From assembly GCA_937902865.1 (NCBI GenBank), contig CALFNJ010000623.1:1-9764 (forward strand): a stretch of DNA of 9,764 nt, in the 5' to 3' direction. How positions within the stretch are numbered: position 1 is the stretch's first letter; the number at the start of each line of letters is the position of its first letter. This document shows positions 1-4,950 of this stretch, piece by piece. Below the pieces are notes generated by a model. The model worked only from the letters and a program-made list of their open reading frames with translations, was not told the DNA's origin and made no database searches. A program made the translations under genes and the position numbers. The DNA is from an uncultured Opitutaceae bacterium. GTDB taxonomy: Bacteria; Verrucomicrobiota; Verrucomicrobiia; Opitutales; Opitutaceae.

Positions 1-53
1 AGGGCGAACCGTCCCGGTGAGCCGCGGCTCGGCGGGGACGCCTCGCCCTACCT
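1..53. repeat. Convergent REP-like hairpin pair (intact copy)
   Basis: Two hairpins face each other. The left one (3-23) has stem GGC-GA-ACCG, loop TCC and return CGGT-GA-GCC, and its 5' GTAG is cut by the window edge so that only AG is seen. The right one (26-47) has the same plan with GGCG/CGCC in the inner stem and ends in CTAC (48-51). Both stems keep a tandem GA/GA mismatch, read on the strand that starts with GTAG, while the inner stem bases covary. The pair ends 7 bases from the stop codon of the minus-strand gene at 61-594, so it could also end that transcript. A second copy at 4591-4700 is split by an insertion. Confidence 0.8.
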
Positions 54-60
54 TGTCGGC

Positions 61-594
61 TCAGGCCTCGGACTTCCTGCTCGGAAGAGCGGTGTACCGC
101 GTCAGGCTTGTGTAGTGCTTGCGCGGGCCGGTGACCCGCCAGGCTTCGACCCAGGTGGTCGAGTCGACGAAGAAGAAGCGGCCGACGTAGGTGTCGGCGC
201 CGCAGACGTGGAGAACCTTTTGCGAGGCGGCGCGGGTAAGGGCGATGAATTCGGAGCCGTCGGGAAAGCTGACCATGATGCCTTGCGGCGTCGCGCTCAG
301 CCGATACGCGCGCGTGGCGTGCAGGCGCGAGGCGCCGAGGGTGAGATGGCCTTCCTCGTGAAAGCGATCGGAGGTGAGGGTGGCGGTTCCCGCGAAGGAG
401 GAGGTTGCGCGGGCCAGATGATCGACGAACTTGCGCTGCGCCTTCCACGTTCCGCCCAGGAAAGCCTCCGGCGGAAGGTCGGATCGGCGCCGCGCCGTGG
501 CGGTTGGGACGGGCCGATTTGGTGGGCGGAGCGGATGGGCGTCCGCGAGGAACGCCCCTACGTTCGGCAGACGGCCCGGAGTGGAGGAGGACAC
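61..594 (-). CDS. DUF6314-like small protein
   Basis: The C-terminal 140 or so residues resemble the DUF6314 family, a small beta-rich domain of unknown function. Visible marks are FLGGTWKAQR, FAGTATLT, EEGHLTLG, ATRAYRL, VSFPDGSEF, HVCGADTY and WRVTGPRKHYTS. This assignment is from recognition only. No ATG lies in frame close upstream of the domain. The best start is GTG at 594 (177 residues), 41 bases after the msrB stop, which gives about 46 residues before the domain with no family resemblance. That extension contains a REP-like hairpin (537-561), so the N-terminus may be disturbed or the true start may be unusual. The gene has the same direction as msrB and probably shares its transcript. 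The frame stays open further upstream, inside msrB on the same strand, but that part is not coding. Confidence 0.6.
   Translation of the reverse strand: MSSSTPGRLPNVGAFLADAHPLRPPNRPVPTATARRRSDLPPEAFLGGTWKAQRKFVDHLARATSSFAGTATLTSDRFHEEGHLTLGASRLHATRAYRLSATPQGIMVSFPDGSEFIALTRAASQKVLHVCGADTYVGRFFFVDSTTWVEAWRVTGPRKHYTSLTRYTALPSRKSEA
537..561. repeat. REP-like hairpin inside the 5' end of a gene
   Basis: Stem GGGCGT (537-542) pairs with ACGCCC (552-557) and is followed by CTAC (558-561), the complement of GTAG. It closely resembles the right half of the pair at 1495-1518. It lies within the predicted N-terminal coding part of the gene at 61-594. Confidence 0.65.
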
Positions 595-635
595 GAGGCC
601 GGAACGGACGGGCAGGCAGACCCGACGCGGGAGCG

Positions 636-1268
636 TCAGGGTTTCGCCGCCACCGTCGTGGTGGTCATGCTGTGCTTCGCCACCCAGGCTTCGTACTCCT
701 TGCGCGGCACGAAGCGCAGCGAGGCGGAGTTGATGCAGTAGCGCAGGCCGGTCGGCTCCGGGCCGTCCTCGAAGACGTGGCCGAGATGGCCGCCGTCGAC
801 GGTGCAATGCACTTCGTCGCGGGTCATGCCGTGGCTGGTGTCGCGGCTGACCGCGACAAACTCCGTCTGGATCGGCTTGGTGAAGCTCGGCCAGCCCGTG
901 CCGCTGTTGAACTTGTCGCGGCTGTCGAACAGCGGCGTGTCGCTGCAGGCGGAAAAATAGACGCCGTCGGCATGATTGTCCCAATACTCATTGGCGAACG
1001 GCGCCTCGGTGCCCTGCTGGCGCGCCACCTGGTATTGCATCGGCGTCAGCAGCTTCTGCCACTCGGCATCCGTGTGCTGCACCGCCGTCTTCGACATGTC
1101 GATCACCACGCTGGAGGGTAGCCCGCACGCCGAGGTCGGTCCATCGATCGGGCAGGAGGCGCCGGCGACCACGGCCGGTTCCGGTTTTTTGGCGTCAACG
1201 GCCAGCGCAACGGCGACGAGGGCAGCGGCGCCGACGAGGGAGGAAGCGATCAGGGCGGGGCGTTTCAT
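636..1268 (-). CDS. msrB: Peptide-methionine (R)-S-oxide reductase MsrB, exported
   Basis: MsrB reduces methionine-R-sulfoxide in oxidised proteins. The 210-residue product has a hydrophobic N-terminus (about 5-24) that looks like a signal peptide or anchor, with no lipobox, so it should act in the periplasm. The catalytic domain spans about 62-195, with family marks GTEAPFANEYW, SGTGWPSF, GGHLGHVFEDGP and GLRYCINSASLRF; the catalytic cysteine is C178. The zinc-binding CxxC pairs of many MsrBs are incomplete: only C108 (YFSAC) and C155 (EVHCTVD) remain, one from each pair. C39 and C48 lie in the linker after the signal region. The start is the ATG at 1268, because the longer frame to 1358 adds a charged stretch before a good export signal. 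The DUF6314-like gene follows after 41 bases. The fold assignment is firm; periplasmic location is inferred. Confidence 0.93.
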   Translation of the reverse strand: MKRPALIASSLVGAAALVAVALAVDAKKPEPAVVAGASCPIDGPTSACGLPSSVVIDMSKTAVQHTDAEWQKLLTPMQYQVARQQGTEAPFANEYWDNHADGVYFSACSDTPLFDSRDKFNSGTGWPSFTKPIQTEFVAVSRDTSHGMTRDEVHCTVDGGHLGHVFEDGPEPTGLRYCINSASLRFVPRKEYEAWVAKHSMTTTTVAAKP

Positions 1269-1448
1269 GATCAGGGAAGCTGACCACGGCAGACATTTTT
1301 TCCAGTCTGAATCCTTGAATCCTGGACGAGGCGAATGATCGACCTGCTGCAATCGCATATCTGGAACTCAGGAAATCAGGAACGGAAACGGTCATCGGTT
1401 CGTGTCACGCGAAGCCGCGAAGAGCGCGAAGGATGAGACCGATTCATT

Positions 1449-1518
1449 GTAGGGGCGTCCCTTGGACGCCCGGGTTCAAGCTTGGATCTCGGACGGGCGT
1501 CCCAAGGGACGCCCCTAC
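1449..1518. repeat. Convergent REP-like hairpin pair
   Basis: GTAG (1449-1452) heads a hairpin with stem GGGCGTCC/GGACGCCC (1453-1460 and 1464-1471) and loop CTT. After a 22-base spacer a second hairpin has the same stem (1495-1502 and 1507-1514), loop CAAG, and ends in CTAC (1515-1518). The two 24-25 base halves are also inverted copies of each other with a single extra C. Confidence 0.85.
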
Positions 1519-1526
1519 ATCGGAAG

Positions 1527-1618
1527 GTGGGGCGCGTTATCCCTAACGCGCCGGTTCGGCTCCGTCGGTCGTGAAACGCGGATGACGGTTACGGCGGATT
1601 AGGGATAATCCGCCCCAC
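1527..1618. repeat. Convergent REP-like pair with covarying stems
   Basis: GTGG (1527-1530) heads a hairpin with stem GGCGCGTTA (1531-1539), loop TCCC and return TAACGCGCC (1544-1552). The partner has stem GGCGGATTA (1593-1601), loop GGGA and return TAATCCGCC (1606-1614), followed by CCAC (1615-1618). Both stems are perfect over 9 base pairs although they differ in sequence. The outer arms (1524-1552 and 1593-1621) are inverted copies apart from these compensated changes. Confidence 0.85.
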
Positions 1619-1670
1619 CTTCGATCCGTGCCGGATTTGCTGAGCTCCAGATAATATACCCCCGCCAAAA

Positions 1671-1755
1671 AGACAGGGCCCACCGGAATGACCCGGCAGG
1701 CCCTGCTGCTTTCGACGCAAGCTGGCCGGAGGGACCTAAAACCCCCCAGCTGCCT
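1671..1755 (+). ncRNA. Possible structured RNA, weakly GEMM-like (c-di-GMP-I)
   Basis: A first hairpin pairs CAGGGCC (1674-1680) with GGCCCTG (1699-1705), with an inner CCGG/CCGG stem and a symmetric CA/CA internal loop. A linker contains GACGCAAGC (1714-1722). A second hairpin pairs AGCTGG (1720-1725) with CCAGCT (1746-1751) and contains ACCTAAAACC (1734-1743). The order ACAGGGC, ACC, GACGCAA, CCTAAA recalls the c-di-GMP-I (GEMM) riboswitch. However, the spacing differs, and the first hairpin closes before GACGCAA, which the GEMM fold does not do. No gene follows it on the plus strand, so its target is unclear. Confidence 0.3.
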
Positions 1756-1756
1756 G

Positions 1757-1799
1757 CTTCATTCATCTAATCGATCATTCATTCATTCATCTTTCATCT
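1757..1799. repeat. Simple TCAT/ATTC repeat tract
   Basis: This is a run of imperfect tetranucleotide repeats, with the core TCATTCATTCATTCATC at 1775-1791 and flanking TTCATTCATC and TTTCATC. It is AT-rich compared with its surroundings and lies just after the candidate structured RNA. Confidence 0.8.
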
Positions 1800-2120
1800 A
1801 TTTCTCATTCTGGGCCAGATTTTGAGCCTGGCTCAAATATTGGACGGGAAGTCCGGCACCGCGGAAAGGGATAGGGCGGAAGAGGCGGGCGGCTCGGGTT
1901 TTCATCGTTCCGCACGGTGCCCCAACGCGCATCCGCCCGCCATCGGGCCGAACTCGGCGCGACGGCTAGGTCGGATCGGACGCCACGGAAAGAATGCGCG
2001 CTTTCGCTCCGCTCGTCTCTCCGGACATTGCCGGTACTTTTCGTCCGAATCATTCCACCGATAGTAACGAAAGCTGAAGTCTCGCACAGAGACGCAGAAG
2101 CGCGGAGGAAACCTAACTCT
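1800..2120. other. Gene-free spacer with one short hairpin
   Basis: No convincing gene was seen; the open frames here look like translated repeat and GC-rich spacer. A perfect 7-base-pair hairpin (TTTGAGC, loop CTG, GCTCAAA) lies at 1821-1837. A CACAGAGACGCAGAAG motif (2085-2100) belongs to the dispersed cacagag/gcacaaag type also found at 1405-1432, 2201-2226 and 3088-3115. Confidence 0.55.
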
Positions 2121-2121
2121 G

Positions 2122-2332
2122 AGGTAGAGGCGGGCGGCCCGCCCGTCCGGGCTCGAGGATTGGTGGAGCCAAACCCGGGATCCTTCAATCCTCGGAGATT
2201 CACCACAAAGGCACAAAGAGCACGAAGCCGATCCGGCCTTTGTGCCTTTGTGGTAAATCTCCGGAGATCGCTTCGAATGGGATCGACGGTAGACGGAGCC
2301 GAAACGGACGGGCGGGCCGCCCGTCCCTACCT
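2122..2332. repeat. REP-like pair flanking an inner palindrome
   Basis: The outer arms (2122-2148 and 2306-2332) are inverted copies at 25 of 27 positions. The left arm carries GTAG (2124-2127) plus a GGCGGGC/GCCCGCC hairpin. The right arm has stem GGACGGGCG/CGCCCGTCC (2306-2314 and 2318-2326) and ends in CTAC (2327-2330). The unrelated inverted repeat at 2194-2262 lies between them. Confidence 0.8.
2194..2262. repeat. Inverted repeat with 25-base arms
   Basis: The arms at 2194-2218 and 2238-2262 are complementary at nearly every position. Their core is ACCACAAAGGCACAAAG, around a 19-base loop. The motif is of a type seen in gene spacers of several bacterial phyla and is non-coding. Confidence 0.8.
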
Positions 2333-2359
2333 TCCGCGCCGCGGCGCGAAATTCACGTC

Positions 2360-2809
2360 CTATTTCCCGAGCAGCCGGGCGAACGCCTGCTTCAGGGCGT
2401 CGACGCTCACGGGTTTCGTGAGATGCTCGGCGAAACCTGCGCTGCGGGTGCGTTCGATGTCGCTGTCGAGACCGTGTCCGCTGACGACAATACCAGCGAG
2501 CTTGGGCTGACGTTTCCGGAGCTCACGCAGGAGCATGCAACCGTCGCCGTCAGGCAGGCCGAGATCGGAAACGAGGACGTCGAAAGTGTGGTCGCGCGCG
2601 AGCCGCACCGCTTCGGTCACGCATTCGGCGACGGTCACTTCGTAACCCTGGCGCCGGAGGAGGGTGGTCAGCGCCGTCCGGGTGGGCTTGTGGTTTTCCA
2701 CGAACAACACGTGGTGCAACGCCCCGGGGCGGACAGCGGAATCGGACGAGGCGGCGGAGGCAGCGGAAGAGGATGACGCTGGGACATGCGCCGCGGCAGA
2801 GGGATTCAT
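2360..2809 (-). CDS. Stand-alone response regulator receiver protein
   Basis: A 149-residue CheY-like protein with no output domain. The receiver domain spans about 32-148, after a 30-residue Ala/Ser-rich N-terminal tail. The phospho-acceptor is D82 (VLVSDLGLPDGDG), the switch Ser is S110 (GIVVSGHG) and the conserved Lys is K132 (LTKPVS). The acidic pair that binds magnesium is E38-N39 (FVENHKP), so only one acidic residue remains where two are usual. The start is the ATG at 2809; the frame continues 38 codons upstream with no receiver-like content. Its leader, TTTTTCTCCA-ATG, has no Shine-Dalgarno sequence. No histidine kinase is adjacent, so it probably receives phosphate from a hybrid kinase encoded elsewhere (inference). 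Confidence 0.9.
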   Translation of the reverse strand: MNPSAAAHVPASSSSAASAASSDSAVRPGALHHVLFVENHKPTRTALTTLLRRQGYEVTVAECVTEAVRLARDHTFDVLVSDLGLPDGDGCMLLRELRKRQPKLAGIVVSGHGLDSDIERTRSAGFAEHLTKPVSVDALKQAFARLLGK

Positions 2810-3369
2810 TGGAGAAAAATGCGTGAGCTCAGGCAGGCAAGGCAGCGAAGAAAGGAAGGCAAGACGGCCGGCACAATTGGAACGTGAACGGAACAAACCG
2901 CCTGACGTTGGAAGCAGGGCCACCGTTACGTTCCGCGGGTGGCGTCACGCAGACGTTGCTTGCTTCCTCCATGCAGACCGCCGGCGTTTCAGACGAAACA
3001 GGGCGCGCCGGCTAATCCATAGTTCCCATTTATCTGCCGAGGGTTCCGCACAATCCATCGATCGAGCCGATCAATCATTCGATCCGGTTCGCGCAGAGCC
3101 GCAGAAACACAGAGGTCGATCCATTATGAGTGAGAGATGAAGCATTACTTCCGTGCTTCGGTGGCTTCTGCACCAACCGGGTCGCCCTCCCTCAGGCGTG
3201 ATCCGACCTGCCTTCGTCCTGACTTCCTGAGTTCCAGATAAAAAACCCGGATCGAGAACCAGAACCGAAACCGACCACCACGCTCCCCGCACCAACTCTC
3301 TGTGCTTGGTGCGTTCTGTCTGTCTTATCTACCTATCTACTTTCTTGGGTGCTATGGCTCTGTGCGTTC
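2810..3369. other. Gene-free spacer with dispersed repeat fragments
   Basis: No supported gene. It holds a GCGCAGAGCCGCAGAAACAC-type motif (3091-3115), a reverse-oriented relative at 3291-3322 (CTCTCTGTGCTTGGTGCG), and an unpaired copy of the ATCTGGAACTCAGGAA family in reverse (3216-3239). The upstream region of the response regulator lies at its left end, but no clear promoter boxes were seen. Confidence 0.55.
3216..3239 (-). repeat. Solo copy of the ATCTGGAACTCAGGAA family
   Basis: On the minus strand it reads ATCTGGAACTCAGGAA followed by GTCAGGAC, very close to 1359-1383 and 4131-4155. No inverted partner was seen nearby. Confidence 0.75.
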
Positions 3370-3786
3370 TTACGGAAGGCCCGGAAGAACGGTGATCGTG
3401 ACGGCCTGGGGCTGGCCGCCGGTGCCGGGGAGCGTGGTGACGGAAACGCGGTCGCCGACGGCGATGTCGCCGAGCCGGATCGTCTGGCCGGCTTTCGTGA
3501 TCGTGGTGCTGGCGCTCACCTGCAGCGTGCGGCCATCGACCGTGAGGGTCTGGACCGTCGCCTGATCGTTACGCGCGCTCACCGTGCCGTTGACGGTGGT
3601 GGGAGGGGCGCTCGGACGATTGCCGGGCGTGCCCGGCGCGGGCGGCTCAACCTTCTCCGCCGGCTGCCCGAGTGCGGGAGTCATCGAGGCCAGCATGATC
3701 AGGAGAATGAGGGAGAGCCCGAAGCCGAGCGCGGTGAGAAAGAGGAGCGGAAACGGAGGCAGGGAATGTTTTCCGCGCGAGCGCAT
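3370..3786 (-). CDS. Small membrane-anchored protein, DUF5666-like
   Basis: A 138-residue protein with one hydrophobic segment at about residues 12-35, which could be a membrane anchor or an uncleaved signal. A Pro-rich linker (about 42-62) follows, then a small beta-rich domain. The domain pattern (VNGTVSARN, VQTLTVDGRTLQVSAS, TTITKAG, LGDIAVGDRVSVTTL, PQAVTITVL) resembles DUF5666, an OB-like domain common in exported bacterial proteins. Function is unknown. The domain should face the periplasm. The start is the only suitable ATG before the hydrophobic segment. No neighbour is close enough to form an operon. Confidence 0.75.
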   Translation of the reverse strand: MRSRGKHSLPPFPLLFLTALGFGLSLILLIMLASMTPALGQPAEKVEPPAPGTPGNRPSAPPTTVNGTVSARNDQATVQTLTVDGRTLQVSASTTITKAGQTIRLGDIAVGDRVSVTTLPGTGGQPQAVTITVLPGLP

Positions 3787-3910
3787 GGCATCGGTGAGAG
3801 ACGGGTCGGAAGAGGAGGAAGGAAAAATCGGCGAGAGTTTCGCTGCGGAAATTCCAGCGCGTCATTTCGTGTCGTTTTCCCGTCCTGCCGCAGGCAGGCG
3901 GCGAAAACCA
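3787..3910. other. Upstream region of the minus-strand gene at 3370-3786
   Basis: This spacer should hold the promoter of the small membrane protein. No clear -35/-10 pair or other site could be picked out by eye. Confidence 0.35.
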
Positions 3911-3970
3911 AGGTAGGGCGAGCCCGCCGCCGCCTCGCTTGAGGCTGGGCTGCGACGAACCCGCCCTACC
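3911..3970. repeat. Convergent REP-like pair, less regular
   Basis: The outer arms GGTAGGGCG (3912-3920) and CGCCCTACC (3962-3970) are perfect inverted copies. They carry GTAG (3913-3916) and CTAC (3966-3969). Inner pairings include GCGAG/CTCGC (3918-3922 and 3934-3938). It belongs to the same family as 1-53 and 4591-4700, but the stems are less perfect. Confidence 0.65.
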
Positions 3971-4084
3971 AACCGAATACGCCTGGTCTGATCCTTGCGC
4001 GATCCGTGCCAAGCGAGCGGGCTTTTCCAAACCGTTGCGCTGTCGCGGTCGGAATTTTCCTGCGCCAAAACGCGGCGGAATCCT

Positions 4085-4111
4085 GCACGAAACGGAGATG
4101 CCGGTTCGTGC
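4085..4111. repeat. Short hairpin in the spacer
   Basis: GCACGAA (4085-4091) pairs with TTCGTGC (4105-4111) around a 13-base loop. Role unknown. It lacks GTAG and is not part of the REP-like family. Confidence 0.5.
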
Positions 4112-4130
4112 AAAATTCGGAAAATTTCTC

Positions 4131-4206
4131 ATCTGAAACTCAGGAAATCAGGAACGAGCCTTGCAGAAATCCGGCGGATCGATTCCCAAGTTCCTGAGTT
4201 CCAGAT
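4131..4206. repeat. Short element bounded by ATCTGGAACTCAGGAA-type ends
   Basis: The left end (4131-4146) and the right end (4191-4206) are inverted copies with one mismatch, giving a 76-base non-coding element. The first 26 bases match 1359-1384 at 25 of 26 positions, so the element at 1359-1652 is a longer member of the family with different internal DNA. Confidence 0.8.
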
Positions 4207-4281
4207 AACCACGCCATCCGTCGCGTTTCTAAATTGGGATTTGAAGAAAACCGCGGGCACCCGTTTGATTTTCCCAACCCC

Positions 4282-4467
4282 ATGTCAGCCACTTTCTTCA
4301 TCGTCGCGGGTGTCCTGGCGCTTTCAGTGCTCTTCGTGGGCTGGCTAATCTGGCGGGCGCCGGAGGGGCGCGAAGACCACGAGGGCTTTCATGATCATCC
4401 CGTAGAAAAGTCGGAGACCGCGACCGGCGACGAGGCCAGCAGTCCGGAAGCTCGGAAGGTCGGTTGA
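4282..4467 (+). CDS. Small single-pass membrane protein, unknown function
   Basis: A 61-residue protein. One hydrophobic helix (about 4-24) ends in GWLIWRAPEG. A charged, His- and Glu-containing tail (about 25-61, EDHEGFHDHPVEKSE) follows. The predicted topology is a membrane anchor with a hydrophilic C-terminal tail. The start is the ATG at 4282 directly before the helix; the frame opens 16 codons earlier, but that part looks unlike protein. The leader TTTTCCCAACCCC has no Shine-Dalgarno sequence. No family was recognised. A hairpin with a T run lies 53 bases after the stop. Confidence 0.6.
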   Translation: MSATFFIVAGVLALSVLFVGWLIWRAPEGREDHEGFHDHPVEKSETATGDEASSPEARKVG

Positions 4468-4513
4468 TCGGCCGCCGCCGCGAAGGCGAGAGGCCGAAGG
4501 CTCTCGGCTCGAG

Positions 4514-4539
4514 GTAGAGCGGGTCTCCGACCCGTTTTT
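4514..4539 (+). terminator. Hairpin with T tract, built from a REP-like unit
   Basis: Stem CGGGTC/GACCCG (4520-4525 and 4529-4534) with loop TCC is followed by TTTTT (4535-4539), the form of an intrinsic terminator. It is headed by GTAG (4514-4517), and its 15-base core is identical to 4631-4645, so it is also a repeat unit. It would end the transcript of the gene at 4282-4467. Confidence 0.55.
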
Positions 4540-4590
4540 CGAGTCCGTCGCAGGAGCAACCCTCAGCGGCACCACCCGCCCGGTGATTCA

Positions 4591-4700
4591 AGGTAGGGCG
4601 AACCGTCCCCGGTGAGCCGGGGCAGTAGGACGGGTCTCCGACCCGCCCGGCCAGGTCGAAGACCTGGCCTACGGCTCGGCGGGGACGCCTCGCCCTACCT
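4591..4700. repeat. REP-like pair split by a second, nested pair
   Basis: The left hairpin (4593-4618, GTAG-headed, GA/GA mismatches) and the right hairpin (4673-4698, ending in CTAC) correspond to the two halves of the intact copy at 1-53. Between them, 4620-4671 is extra DNA with its own convergent pair. That inner pair is GTAG (4625-4628) with stem CGGGTC/GACCCG (4631-4645), and stem GCCAGGTC/GACCTGGC (4650-4668) ending in CTAC (4669-4672). Confidence 0.85.
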
Positions 4701-4950
4701 CCGAATCGACTGCCGTGCCTCGGGCATTTTTCGCATGAAAAACTGACGGAAAAACCGCCGCGCCGAGCGATTGCGCGGACATCTCCGACCGGCACTTGTG
4801 CAAACGCGCGTGAGCATGAATGTTGCTCGCGAAACAAAGCGGCGCTCCGTGGGTCGCAGGGGTTCGCGGCTGTCTGTTCGGCAATTCAGGTCGGTCGTCG
4901 CTTGTTCGTTCGCTTCGTCTATTTCTCTTCTCCATTTCTATCCGTCCACC
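4701..4950. other. Upstream region of the metallophosphoesterase gene
   Basis: No gene is supported here. The downstream gene's frame is open from 4771, but that extension precedes a good Tat signal and is not expected to be translated. No convincing promoter boxes were seen. Confidence 0.4.

Larger units (their letters stand above)
1359..1652. repeat. Composite repeat bounded by ATCTGGAACTCAGGAA
   Basis: The left end (1359-1374) is ATCTGGAACTCAGGAA. The right end (1637-1652) is its inverted copy with two mismatches. Two separate hairpin pairs lie between the ends (1449-1518 and 1527-1618), plus a GC-rich GCGAAG-type motif at 1405-1432. The first 26 bases match 4131-4156 at 25 of 26 positions, so this is a dispersed family. 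It has no coding capacity and lies 90 bases upstream of the msrB start. Confidence 0.7.

Noticed and set aside
595..984. Upstream extension of the 61-594 gene inside msrB
   Set aside because: It reads the msrB sequence in a different frame and gives an Arg/Gln-rich chain; msrB itself is well supported there.
1805..2776. Several open frames on both strands in the spacer and opposite the response regulator
   Set aside because: Their products are translated repeats or antisense of the receiver gene, without domains.
1..4700. CRISPR array made of the many hairpin repeats
   Set aside because: The repeats differ in stem sequence, lie in inverted pairs and have irregular spacing; there are no uniform repeats and spacers and no cas genes.
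4771..4950. Sixty-residue N-terminal extension of the metallophosphoesterase
   Set aside because: It would bury the twin-arginine signal at residue 65 and has no family resemblance.
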